A stretch of 64,000 nucleotides of DNA from the NCBI GenBank assembly GCA_029216955.1, contig JANAVB010023996.1:18151811-18215810 (forward strand). The letters are read 5' to 3'. Under the pieces are notes generated by a model, which was not told the DNA's origin, did not search any database, and saw nothing but the letters and a program-made list of their open reading frames with translations. Positions 53,097 through 64,000 of the stretch are shown piece by piece. The position numbers and the translations under genes are program-made. This stretch comes from Iris pallida (lineage: Eukaryota > Streptophyta > Magnoliopsida > Asparagales > Iridaceae). How positions within the stretch are numbered: position 1 is the stretch's first letter; each line of letters opens with the position of its first letter.

Positions 53097-53817
53097 ATGG
53101 ACGTGAAGCCGGTGCGCATGGTGAACCTGAACGGTACCAACTACCATTATTGGCGGAGCAAGATGAAGGATTTGCTGTTCGTCAAGAAGCTGCATCTTCA
53201 AGTATTTGCATCCGAGAAGCCCAGTGACAAATCCGACGAGGACTGGAACTTCGAGCATATACAGGTGTGTGGGTACATGCGGCAGTTCGTTGACGAGAAC
53301 GTGTACAATCACGTTGCCAATATTGAGCATGCGAAGACGTTGTGGGAGAAGCTGGAATCTTTGTACGCGAAAAAGACTGGGGTAAAGAAACTGTTCCTGA
53401 TCCGGATGATGATGGGTCTGCGGTACAAAGATGGTTCATCCATTACAGATCACTTGAGTTCCAGGGCATGGTGGACCAGCTATCCTCGATGGGAGTCAAG
53501 TTTGACGACGAGGTTCAAGGACTTTGGTTGCTATGTACATTGTCAGGCTCGTAGGAGACCGTACGAGTATCTATGATCGCTTCTGCTCCATAAGGCGTGG
53601 TCAGTCTGGAGTTTGCCAAGAGCGGGGTGCTGAATGAAGAGATGTGGAGACGTTTTCAGGGCACTTCATCCACATCCCACCACTCAGAGGCATTGGTTTC
53701 AGAGAGCCGCGGAAGGGGCAAAAGCAGGGGTTCAGGTGGTGGCAGAGACAAGAGCAGAGGGAAGTCTAAGGGTCAGTACGAGGACTCGGAGTGTTACCAC
53801 TGTGGCAAGAAGGGCCA
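53097..53817 (+). pseudogene. Copia-3 gag, first part (frameshifted, split by a gypsy insertion)
   Basis: ATG at 53097. MDVKPVRMVNLNGTNYHYWR and SKMKDLLFVKKLHLQVF form the copia Gag N-terminus; WEKLESLYAKKTGVKKLFLI is the capsid. The sense frame shifts near 53455 (to EFQGMVDQLSSMGVKFDDEV) and again near 53550-53600 (to GVVSLEFAKSGVLNEEMWRR), so this copy has at least two frameshifts. The arginine/glycine-rich SRGRGKSRGSGGGRDKSRGK leads into the knuckle CYHCGKKG. The knuckle's H-x4-C half lies at 61180 onward, beyond the inserted gypsy element. Gag function is lost here. Confidence 0.87.
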
Positions 53818-56219
53818 TGTAGTGCCCCGTCCCGCTCAGTCAATCAGAGGAATCGAAATGCCAACGGCGTTCGGACTTAGCCTTGCAACGGCTGCTCGAA
53901 GACATTGCTCGGTCGAGGCGACCGCTCGCTCAGGTAGGATAGTTTCGGTGAACTTGCCTCATCTTAGCCTTCACATAATAAATAAATCGCATGTTTTCAA
54001 CTTGCACAAGTAGGCTTGATAATAAAAGAGACGAATTCACATAGCTAAAGGAAATAATTCCGACGGGTCGAATTGAGTTAGAATATGGAAAGGTCCAACG
54101 GTCGGCTTAGAGTCGGTGCACGGCGTGCTTTGAAAATGACACTCGGTCCTTCGTCCCGTGGCTTGGGAGAAGGAAAGTTGGTTGAGTAGGCGAAGTTATG
54201 ATCGTAGCCTAAGTCATAGGCGTCGCCCGCATGAATGCTTCATAAAGCATGCACGGTCCCATCGTCCAAGGCTTGGCATAGCCTTGGCTTGCCCATGATT
54301 TAAGTTGCGTTGAGCGGCTTGTGACCTAAGTCTAGGCACCCGAGTGACTTGGTCGTTCAAGTCGAATGCGTGCACGGCACGATCCATTAAGGCAAAGCTT
54401 GACGCAGTCTTTGCTCGTTAAGTTGTTGCGAAGTTAAGTTAGGCAAAGTTATGCCGATCGACCTAAGACGTTACAAGTACCGTCCTTCTCTTTCGCGGTT
54501 TGTCAAAGTTAAGTAGCCCCACGATCTCAAGGCCCGTCGACTTGGACAGGAGTGTTGCGTAGAGCACGATTGGCTTAAGGCACGGTACACAGACTTAGTC
54601 TTTAAGGCAAGGACCATAATTGATTCAAAGTAAGTTTTGAGAAAGGACTATCAAATAGGCGTTCATGAGTTGAACAAAATGATAGGGTAACAAGGAAAGA
54701 ATGCTCGCGACCGTGGGTCGTCGAGGGATCTCAAGGATAGAAGTCTTGAACTTGGTTTTGAAATAGATGGTAATATTGGAAGAGGAATGACTGTGTGTGA
54801 TGTCAGTTTGTGTCGAGTCTTGCATGGTCTTTGGACAACTTGTCGACAAGGGCGAAGATTTTCTCGAGCGGCAACCCTGGGCCATGGGCCCGACTCGGCC
54901 TAGGAGGAAACAGGGTATAGTCGTGCATAAGGTTTCAGCACAGGTTAAGCGGGAACTTGCAACGGAGCTAGCTACTTGCGTTGAAAGGACCCCGATTAAC
55001 AAAACTATACGTCCAGGTATAGCTTGTGATGCTAGTGACTAAAGTTCATATAGATGTCGGCAAAATAGCAGCGATCCTCGTGCATGCCTTTGGAATGTGT
55101 CGAGTTGATTGTGTGTACATTTTAGAAGAATGTTTGGGCCTACGATTGGCAAAAACGTAGGCGACGTGCTTTGGCACGAGATGTGGCGTCGAGTCTTGAG
55201 TTGTTGGATAGATATGCATATGTTGGGTTTGAGTCGTTCGAGTTTAAGACAGAAAAACGTCGCAAGGCAAAGTCGGTCAAGTGACACATAGTCCACAAGT
55301 CTCGATTGGGTCAGTTGGTGATCAAAGTAGCAAGGGCCGCGAGGCGGCGATATGGTTAAGTCTCACTGAGTTGCGAGGCATGGCCTCAGCAAGGGTTTGT
55401 AGCATGGTCACACGGAAATGGAGCCTCATCGTGTAGTCGCATCTCTGATTTGGGCCGTAAGGCAAACACGACTTGATAGGTTAACGTTGTTGGCATGAGA
55501 AGGGTCTAGAGGTGAAGTATGAGTTAACGTTGTTGTTGCAAGCACGGGATGGTCTAGAGACACGAAATTGGCCAAGGCGTCGGTCCTAAAATAATCCTAC
55601 GACAAGAGTAGAAAGACAATTAATAAGAAGGGACTATGTTGCACAAAGTAAGTCAAACGTGTTGGTTTTGTATGGGTGGGCGAGGAGCTCATTCCACCAG
55701 TACAGTTGAGTACTGACACCCACATAGTTTTCATGTGCAGGCACAGGTAGAAGCTCGTGGTGCGGAGCTCGCTTGGATGCGTCGAGGCACGGAGTTCCTT
55801 GGCGATTCGAAGCGTTCGACCGCCTGGAGTCAAGACTTATATGGGACATAATGTATGGACGTCGTCTTCCGAAGCATCCGCTGGCTCAAGACACGTATTG
55901 AGAGATGAGAGAGAGCTGAGTGACTTGTAATGTGAGATGAGTGAGCTTGAGTGAGCTTGAGAGACTTGTAATCTTGGCCTTGCGTCCCATTGTAACCTTT
56001 GTTTCAATATCAATAAAAGAGTGTTTTACAATGACTTGTGTTTTGCTTCAAATTTTGATGCTATTATTCAATGTCTCTGCTTGGGACTTCTGTGCGACGA
56101 CCTCGTCATAGCCGCTGAAATCGGCCGTTATGGAACCCGCCTTGCACGAGCGCAATCTAGGCTCGTGCGGCATCACGCCTTAGCGATGACGATCGCTCCT
56201 ACAGGAACGGGACGTGACA
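53818..56219 (+). repeat. LARD-like element 5' LTR (2402 bp)
   Basis: TGTAGTGCCCCG...GGGACGTGACA. CAATAAAAGAGTG at about 56011-56023 is a likely polyadenylation signal. Reading frames on both strands recur in the 3' LTR but show no domain. Confidence 0.92.
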
Positions 56220-56222
56220 TAA

Positions 56223-56234
56223 TGGTATCAAAGC
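56223..56234 (+). promoter_or_regulatory. LARD-like element primer binding site
   Basis: TGGTATCAAAGC, three bases after the LTR end; one mismatch to the iMet consensus TGGTATCAGAGC. Confidence 0.85.
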
Positions 56235-58776
56235 ACGGCTTTACGTCCTTGGACTATCGATTGAATTCTTTAACTCTGTTGTTTCCGCATCTAAATTGTT
56301 GCTTCCGTAAAGTTGAAATCGTTGGTGTGCTCTCTCAAATGTCCCACGGGATGTCCATACAATAAGTCTAAATAATTTGCAAAACGTAAGAGAACAATTT
56401 TTGACAAAAAAAAAACAAAAAGATGGTTCGCGTAAGCACGGTTGGCTAAGTCGGGCTTGGCATATACACCAAAGTTGCGTCGACCTTAGAAAAGTCGAGT
56501 ATGCGAATTGAATAGTATCGAGCAAGAATGAGTTGAACTCGATTGAGTAAAGTGAGACGACTATCAATAGGGGTGCTATCGAGCGACGATAACGTCGGTG
56601 CGATATAGATGAGCGTGCTTGGATATCGAGGAATGGTTCGAACGGAAGATTTGGAGAAGTCGATTTTGATTCGAACGATAGTGTTGTGGATTAGTTGAAT
56701 GACTTCATCCCTGAGTGGTATATGCGATAGCCTCAGGGATGTCGATCGATTGATTGAGGATAAGGGGTGCAGATGAGTCTATCAGCAAGTATCGCGTATA
56801 TGTAAAGCCATAGATTGAGTATCATTGAATAAGGTTAGTCTTGAAGTTTGATGTGTTGATTCGAACAACCTAGAAATGGACGCGCACGGAACGTGCACGG
56901 GATTGAGGATTGTGCGAAGTATGAAATGCGAAAATGATTGAGTAGGTGAAATCGAATCGAGGAAAAAGTTAGGGGGTACGAATGGATGACTTGATCGAGG
57001 AAATTGATACGGATCGTATATGAAAAGTTAGCACGACAGATAGATAGCGTGCATAAAAAGTTGAATTTTGAAGTTACGCGAATGACTCTAAAGATTGGAA
57101 AGGATGTTGCTCGATGATTTGAGTTAGCAAGGAATGACGTGATTCGGAGAAAAACGTTGGTCGATGACTTAAGATAGACGGACGAACAATACGTGAATTT
57201 GGGTTTGAGGAATTTGATGTTGTAAATGATTCGAGGGATAATGATCGAACTTGAATTTGAATGTTGAGGAGATTATCCGGTCGGACGATAGCATCATTCG
57301 CACGAATCGAAATTAGTTGCAAAGGAAGATCGTCAGGTTACACATATCGTCGATGGTATTGAGGCGTATCAAAGATCGATATGCGATAACTCGGGGATGC
57401 TCTGACCCGGCGAATGACGATCGTGCAAGTGTTATTGTTTGGCTGGATGCTATACTTAGGATTTTGATTGAGATGAATGTTGGATGAAAAACCGAAGTGT
57501 CTTGATGATTACGCGGATAACCACAGCGTTGACATTCTTGTCTTGCGCGAGCGCAACTCTAGTCCCGCACATGCATCGCGTCGGATTTGGGGCGATCGTT
57601 CCGCATGAGCGCTGACATGGTGATTCATGTCGCGGGAATGATCGAACTCGAAAAATCAGGACGCGACAACTTTGATTGTCTCGACTTGTTGGCTTGATGC
57701 GAAGGAAAATTCGAGGATGTTTGGACTTGCGATTGATGAATGGAAGAAACTTGAGGATTGAGTAGGTCTAGTCCGCGCATCGAGAATGAATTAGTCTAGA
57801 GACAAAACAAGAGCTACGTCCCGATGAGGATGATTATCGCCGCGGGAGTGTGCATGGTGATTCATGCCCACCATGGATAATCTGAATCGCGTGAGATCGG
57901 GGCACAACATATTGTTAAGCTAGACGAACTCATGATCGATTACGTGAATTGGAATAGATGACTTAGGAAATGTGGAATGTAAAATTTTGGTTAGCGATGA
58001 ATTATGTCTTAGCGTGCTTGACTTGGAAGGATTGATAGACGGATTATGTCGAACGTGTTCGAAGAGATAGACTATGCGAAATGGCTTGATGAACGAGTGA
58101 TATTGATATGTCAAGGAATTGGTTGGAACATGAGTTATCGTAGGATGGCTTTGCTGAATGACTCAGATCCCGTGCGACGAATGTTGGGATGTGTGTAGGA
58201 AATTGATGCTCGATGTTTAGAAATCGGAGTGATGCGAGATTGGGTAGAAAAACCCGGTACTATCAACTTGGTTTGACCTTAGGATGGGGTCAGTGTCGAT
58301 ATCGTTGTTTGGGAACTATGATTCTAATACTGACGGAAAGACATAGCCTAGCGGTTAGGTAGACGTCCGAGTGCGAAGTGGTAGGATTTGTGGAGGCACT
58401 ACTCGCGAGTCTCGGTTGACATGCACGTATATCAGGGACGCCCGAATATGTGCATGATCCGACTCGAGTGGTGATGGTGGATTCTTTATCACGAGGCTTG
58501 GCTGAAATACATGTATTTTGGGGACGCCTGGAATATGTGCACGATCCAACTAAGTGATACGTTGAATCAAATGGGACTTGAGGAATGGAAAAGTGTCTAG
58601 GATTTTTAGATTATGAAATTTTGAGGAAATGATTGAGGGTAGCACGAGCGTGGCTCGGATTTGAGAAATGCATAGGAGTAGTGCATGCGAGAGTCCTTGA
58701 ATGTTGAGTAAAGTGATAAGTCGATAAGTGTACTCAGTTAGTTTCGAGGACGAAACTTTTTCTGAGTGGTGTATGA
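56235..58776 (+). other. non-coding interior of the LARD-like element
   Basis: No frame longer than about 110 codons and no motif of Gag or Pol. TTTCGAGGACGAAAC at about 58743-58757 just before the 3' LTR is a relic of the conserved 3' end seen in gypsy chromovirus-type elements. Two imperfect ~80-bp repeats lie at 58405-58560 (both with GGGACGCC-GAATATGTGCA-GATCC). An A-box-like TAGCCTAGCGG lies at about 58346-58356. Confidence 0.7.
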
Positions 58777-61179
58777 TGTAGTGCCCCGTCCCGCTCAGTC
58801 AATCGGAGGAATCGAAATGCCAACGGCGTTCAGACTTAGCCTTGCAACGGCTGCTCGAAGATATTGCTCGGTCGAGGCGACCGCTCGCTCAGGTGGGGTA
58901 GTTTCGGTGAACTTGCCTCATCTTAGCCTTCACATAATAAATAAATCGCATGTTTTCAACTTGCACAAGTAGGCTTGATAATAAAAGAGACGAATTCACA
59001 TAGCTAAAGGAAATAATTCCGACGGGTCGAATTGAGTTAGAATATGGAAAGGTCCAACGGTCGGCTTAGAGTTGGTGCACGGCGTGCTTTGAAAATAACA
59101 CTTGGTCCTTCATCCCGTGGCTTGGGAGAAGGAAAGTTGGTTGAGTAGGTAAAGTTATGATCGTAGCCTAAGTCATAGGCGTCGCTCGCATGAATGATTC
59201 ATAAAGCATGCACGGTCCCATCGTCCAAGGCTTGGCATAGCCTTGGCTTGCCCATGAGTTAAGTTGCATTGAGCGGCTTGTGACCTAAGTCTAGGCACCC
59301 GAGTGACTTGGTCGTTCAAGTCGAATGCGTGCACGGTACAATCCATTAAGGCAAAGCTTGACGCAGCCTTTGCTCATTAAGTTGTTGCGAAGTTAAGTTA
59401 GGCAAAGTTATGTCGGTCGACCTAAGACGTTACAAGTACCGTCCCGCTCTTTCGCGGTTTGTCAAAGTTAAGTAGCCCCACGATCTTAAGGCCCGTCGAC
59501 TTGGGCAGGAGTGTTGCGTAGAGTACGATTGGCTTAAGGCACGGTGCACGGACTTAGTGTTTAAGGTAATGATCACAATTGATTCAAAGTAAGATTTGAG
59601 AAAGGACTATCAAATAGGCGTTCATGAGTTGAACAAAATGATAGGGTAACAAGGAAAGAATGCTCGCGACCGTGGGTCGTCGAGGGGTCTCAAGGATAGA
59701 AGTCTTGAACTTGGTTTTGAAAGAGATGGTAACATTGGAAGAGGAATGACTGTGTGAGATGTCAGATTGTGTCGATTCTTGCATGATCATTGGACAACTT
59801 GTCGATAAGGGCGAAGATTTCCTCGAGCGGCAACCCTGGGCCATGGGCCCGACTCGGCCTAGGAGGAAACATGGTATAGTTGTGCATAAGGTTTCAGCAC
59901 AGGTTAAGCGGGGACTTGCAACGGAGCTAGCTACTTGCGTTGAAAGGACCCCGATTAACAAAACTATACGTCCAGGTATAGCTTGTGATGCTAGTGACTA
60001 AAGTTCATATAGATATCGGCAAAATAGCGGCGATCCGCGTGTATGCCTTTGGAATGTGTCGAGTTGAATGTGTATACATTTTAGAAGAATGTTTGGGCCT
60101 ACGATTGGTAAAAACGTAGGCGACGTGCTTTGGCACGAGATGTGGCGTCGAGTCTTGAGTTGTTGGATAGATATGCATATGTTGGGTTTGAGTTGTTCGA
60201 GTTTAAGACAGGAAAACGCCACAAGGCAAAGTCGGTCAAGTGACACATAGTCCACAAGTCTCGATTGGGTCAGTTGGTGATTAAAGTAGCAAGGGCCGCG
60301 AGACGGCGATATGGTTAAGTCTCACTGAGTTGCGAGACATGGCCTCAGTAAGGGTTTGTAGCACGGTCACACGGAAATGGAGCCTCATCGTGTAGTTGCG
60401 TCTCTGATTTGGGCCGTAAGGCAAACACGACTTGATAGGTTAACGTTGTTGGCACGAGAAGGGTCTAGAGGTGAAGTATGAGTTAACGTTGTTGTTGCAA
60501 GCACGGGATGGTCTAGAGACACAAAATTGGCCAAGGCGTCGGTCCTAAAATAATCCTAATGCAAGAGTAGAAAGACAATTAATAAGAAGGGACTATGTTG
60601 CACAAAGTAAATCAAACGTGTTGGGTTTTGTATGGGTGGACGAGGAGTTCATTCCACCAGTACAGTTGAGTACTGACACCCACATAGTTTTCATGTGCAG
60701 GCACATGTAGAAGCTCGTGGTGCGGAGCTCGCTTGGATACGTCGAGGCACGGAGTTCCTTGGCGATTCGAAGCGTGCGACCGCCTGGAGTCAAGACTTAT
60801 ATGGGACATAATGTATGGACGTCACCTTTCGAAGCATCCGCTGGCTCAAGACATGTATTGAGAGATGAGAGAGAGCTGAGTGATTTGTAATGTGAGATGA
60901 GTGAGCTTGAGTGAGCTTGAGAGACTTGTAATCTTGGCCTTGCGTCCCATTGTAACCTTTGTTTCAATATCAATAAAAGAGTGCTTTACAATGACTTGTA
61001 TTTTGCTTCAAATTCCGCTGCTATTATTCAATGTCTCTGCTTGGGACTTCTGTACGACGACCCCGTCGCAGCCGCTGAAATCGGCCGTTATGGAACCCGC
61101 CTTGCACGAGCGCAATCTAGACTTATGCGGCATCACGCCTTAGCGAGGACGATCGCTCCTACGGGAGCGGGGTGTGACA
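58777..61179 (+). repeat. LARD-like element 3' LTR (2403 bp)
   Basis: Nearly collinear with the 5' LTR; begins TGTAGTGCCCC and ends GGGGTGTGACA. It is preceded by a degenerate polypurine tract (GAGTGGTGTATGA). Confidence 0.92.
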
Positions 61180-63777
61180 GGCCACATCAAGCAGAAATGT
61201 TTCGCTTGGAAGTAAGAGAAGAAGGGCGACAAGGGGAAACAAGATGAGAACACTACAGCGGCGGCTTCGATACATGGAGGCGATGTGATCGTCGTAGGTG
61301 ATGAGGTTATCACAAACCTCGTCTGCGATGACAATTCTTGGCTGGTGGACTCAGGTGCTTCAGCGCATGTATCTCACAACAGGACACTATTTGCTACTTA
61401 CACGACAGGCGACTGTGGAGTGTTGAAGATGGGCAATGGAGATGTGTCAAAGGCGGTTGCCATTGGAGATATGCATTTGAGGACGAAGATGGGTGCATTT
61501 CTTGTTCTCAAAGATGTTCGTCATGTCCCTGACATCCGTTTCAACCTGGTGTCGGTTGGAAGGTTGGATGACGAGGGATTCTTCAGCCTCTTCGGGAATA
61601 GTCAGTGGAAGCTTTCCAGAGGTTCGATGGTGATTGTCAGAGGAAGCAAGAAGTCCGGTCTCTACTATATGGAGGGGAGCGCACAGGGAGCACAGGAGGT
61701 GAACGTCGTCAGAGATGCATCTACCGAGTTGTGGCACAGGCGGCTTGGCCATATCAGCGAGAAGGGGATGAGCTACTTGGTGAACAAGAAGGTGATTCCA
61801 GGACTCAAGTCTACAAAGTTGGAGAAGTGCACGCACTGCTTAGCTGGGAAGCAAAATAGGGTGTTTTTCCAAAGTCACCCAAGTTCAAGGAAGCCGGCGT
61901 TGCTCGAGTTGATTCACTCGGATGTCTGCGGTCCTATGAAGGTAAAATCTATTGGTGGTGCTTCTTACTTTGTAACTTTTATTGATGACTGTTCCAGGAA
62001 GGTTTGGGTCTATGCCTTAAAGACCAAGGATCAGGTGCTGCCTACTTTCAAAGAGTTTCAGGCCTCTGTTGAAAGAGAGACGGGCAAGAAGTTATTGTGT
62101 GTTCGGTCCGACAACGGCAGCGAATACATTGGTCCCTTTGATGCTTATTGCAGAGAGCAAGGGATACGACACCAGAAGACTCCGCCCAAGACACCTCAGC
62201 TCAATGGTGTAGCAGAGCGCATGAACAGGACGCTGATGGAGAGGGTGCGGTGTTTGCTGTCAGAAGCAAACTTGCCAGGCAGTTATTGGGGTGAGGCTCT
62301 TCTCACAGCTGCTTATGTTATTAATTTATCTCCTAGTGCTCCTTTGCAGGGTGATGTGCCTGACAAAGTATGGTACGACAAAGAGCCGTCATACAATCAC
62401 CTGCGAGTGTTTGGCTGTAAGGCCGTCGTGCATGTACCGAAGGACGAGAGGTCCAAACTTGAGCCGAAGACGAGGCGATGCGTCTTTGTCGGCTACGGTC
62501 GGGATGAGTTTGGCTATAGACTCTACGACCCAGTGGGAAGAAAGCTCTACAGAAGCAGGGACGTGGTATTCGTCGAGGATCAGACCATGACCAACACTCA
62601 GGATTCCGAGATGCCTTCTGAGGCTGAGGAATTGCCTGAGTTAGAGTCATTTCGTTTCAAGCAGTTTCCAGAGGACATCGCAGAGAATCCAATTATGGGG
62701 GAGCCAGTACATGGAGTTGCTCCCAACCTTCATCATCAGCCTGCTGATGGTGGTCAGGGTGTCCCTCAGGAGGATGAGCATGCCGGAAAGGCGGTTCCTG
62801 AAGAGGAGGAGGCTGTTGGTATACAGCCAGCACCAGTAGCTCCACTGAGAAGGTGCGACAGAGAGCGTCGACCATCTACGAGATACTTACTGGGTAAGTA
62901 TGTGCTATTGACTGACGGGGGAGAGCCCGAAAGTTTTGCAGAGGCTATGGAAGACGAACATAGGCAGGAGTGGATGGAGGCTATGCAGGAGGAGATGAGT
63001 TCCTTACACGCCAATTCTACGTATGAGCTGGTGCGGTTGCCAAAGGGCAAGAAGGCTTTGAAGAATCGATGGATGTTTAGAGTGAAGCAGACGGATGATG
63101 CTATTCGCCCTCGATATAAAGCTAGGCTGGTAGTTAAAGGCTACTGTCAGCGAAAAGGCGTGGATTATGATGAGATCTTTTTGCCAGTGGTCAAATAGTC
63201 GTCTATTCGGGTGGTGCTAGCATTGGCAGCCAGTCTCGACTTGGAGGTCGAGCAGATGGACGTGAATGCGACATTCCTCCACGGTGATCTTGAGGAGGAG
63301 TTATACATGGAGCAGCCAGAGGGATTCTGTGAGAAGGGCAAGTCACTTTTGGTCTGCCGGTTGAGGAAGAGCTTGTATGGTCTGAAGCAGGCTCCGAGGC
63401 AGTGGTACAGGAAGTTCGAGTTGTTTATGGGAGAGCATGGTTATGCACGGACGGCGTCGGATCACTGTGTATTTGTGAGGTATTTTGCCGATGATGATTT
63501 TATTGTTTTATTGCTCTATGTAGATGATATACTATTAGTGGGTCGGAATGCCACTAGGATAGCGGAGTTGAAGCGCCAACTGGGCGCGTCCTTCTCTATG
63601 AAGGATTTGGGCGCAGCGAAGACTACTCTTGGGATGGAGATCAGCCGAGAAAGAGAGTCCAAGCTGCTACATTTGTCCCAAAAAAAGTACATTCACCGGG
63701 TACTTCAGCGTTTCGGGATGGACGGGTCGAAGAAAGTGAGTTGCCCCCTTGCGGCCCACTTTAAGTTCACTGAGAAG
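61180..63777 (+). pseudogene. Copia-3 gag end and Pol: protease, integrase, reverse transcriptase
   Basis: The knuckle resumes as HIKQKC, completing CYHCGKKGHIKQKC across the insertion. A TAA stop follows at 61213-61215. The frame (61285-63198) then has protease WLVDSGASAHVSHNRTLF, pre-integrase LWHRRLGHISEKGMSYL with CTHCLAGK, integrase core LIHSDVCGP, RSDNGSEYIGPF, NGVAERMNRTLMER, and the start of RT (KGKKALKNRWMFRVK). A TAG at 63196-63198 interrupts PVVK-SSIRVVLALAASLDLE. RT continues in the same frame with QMDVNATFLHGDLEEELYME, LRKSLYGLKQAPRQWYRKF and YVDD in LLYVDDILLVG. Three in-frame stops in total with the one at 63778, so it is a decayed copy. Confidence 0.9.
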
Positions 63778-64000
63778 TAGTGTCCATCTACCGAGGACGG
63801 AAAGAAAGATATGGAGCGGGTTCCATATGCCTCAGCTGTGGGGAGCCTTATATATGCTATGGTGTGTACGAGGCCAGACATCGCTCATGCAGTTGGCACA
63901 GTTAGCAGGTATCTTTCAAATTCTGGAAGGATACAATGGAGTGCGGTCAAGTGGATTCTACGATATCTTCAGGGCAGTGCCGATTGGAGACTTTCTTTTG
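63778..64000 (+). pseudogene. Copia-3 Pol continuation (cut by window edge)
   Basis: After TAG 63778-63780 the same frame reads CPSTEDGKKDMERVPYASAV, GSLIYAMVCTRPDIAHAVGT and VSRYLSNSGRIQWSAVKWIL, the conserved block between RT and RNase H of copia elements. RNase H and the 3' LTR lie beyond 64000. Confidence 0.88.

Larger units (their letters stand above)
53818..61179 (+). mobile_element. LARD-like non-autonomous gypsy element, 7362 bp
   Basis: Two LTRs (53818-56219 and 58777-61179) start TGTAGTGCCCC and end in TGACA. A perfect GGCCA duplication (53813-53817, 61180-61184) flanks the element. The primer binding site is TGGTATCAAAGC (one mismatch to the iMet site). The internal region is only 2.5 kb and has no gag, protease, RT or integrase. 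About 15 differences, mostly C/T or G/A, in the first ~490 bp of the two LTRs suggest roughly 3% divergence. Large LTRs with a non-coding core fit the LARD concept; movement must have used proteins from another element. Confidence 0.93.

Noticed and set aside
54625..55002. 125-codon minus-strand ORF, repeated at 59584-59961
   Set aside because: Present in both LTRs of the same element for that reason alone; no domain is recognised and the sequence differs freely between copies.

Overview
This window is plant nuclear DNA made almost entirely of nested LTR retrotransposons. The evidence is plant-type Ty1/copia and Ty3/gypsy polyproteins, tRNA-iMet primer binding sites of the form TGGTATCAGAGC, a Tat-lineage element with two RNase H domains and an antisense plant-mobile-domain gene, a tRNA-derived SINE, and GT-AG introns. 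I cannot name the species. The only candidate host-gene sequence is a short F-box-like exon near 28.2-28.7 kb; no complete host gene is visible.

Layout. 1-600 (minus): a gag fragment with two CCHC knuckles, preceded on its strand by a leader with a primer-binding-like site. 1748-4648: a 2.9-kb solo gypsy LTR (duplication ATAAC) carrying a hairpin-forming 37-bp tandem repeat. 6072-10126: a ~4-kb gypsy LTR in minus orientation. 10.1-20.5 kb: an old copia element (Copia-1) cut up by a minus-strand SIRE-like copia fragment (10682 to ~13090) and a 5.2-kb solo gypsy LTR (14580-19759, duplication CAGTG), which itself holds a ~1-kb terminal-inverted-repeat transposon (17020-18017). 20.5-21.5 kb: LTR-end debris including a perfect 206-bp tandem duplication. 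21470-26985: Copia-2, with 122-bp LTRs that are identical to each other and a GTTCT duplication. 27-30.9 kb: a probable inverted-repeat transposon, the F-box-like exons, and an old copia end holding a solo copia LTR (29099-30016) with a SINE inside.

30949 to beyond the window: another minus-oriented gypsy LTR received two insertions. One is an 18,994-bp Tat-lineage gypsy element (31827-50820, duplication AGGAC). The other is Copia-3 (52294 to beyond 64000). A 7.36-kb non-coding, LARD-like gypsy element (53818-61179, duplication GGCCA) sits in Copia-3 and splits its zinc knuckle codon by codon.

The Tat element is the most interesting object. Its 2391-codon gag-pol frame is uninterrupted (Gag, degenerate knuckle, protease, reverse transcriptase, RNase H, second RNase H, integrase). 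Between pol and the 3' LTR lies an antisense gene with its own TATA box, three exons with canonical splice sites, a plant-mobile-domain core, a C-terminal coiled coil and an AATAAA signal. Its 3' LTR also carries a 577-bp duplication that doubles the promoter and polyadenylation region.

Everything here was read by eye. LTR ends, duplications, splice sites and stop codons were checked base by base. Family and lineage names rest on remembered motif patterns, not on searches.
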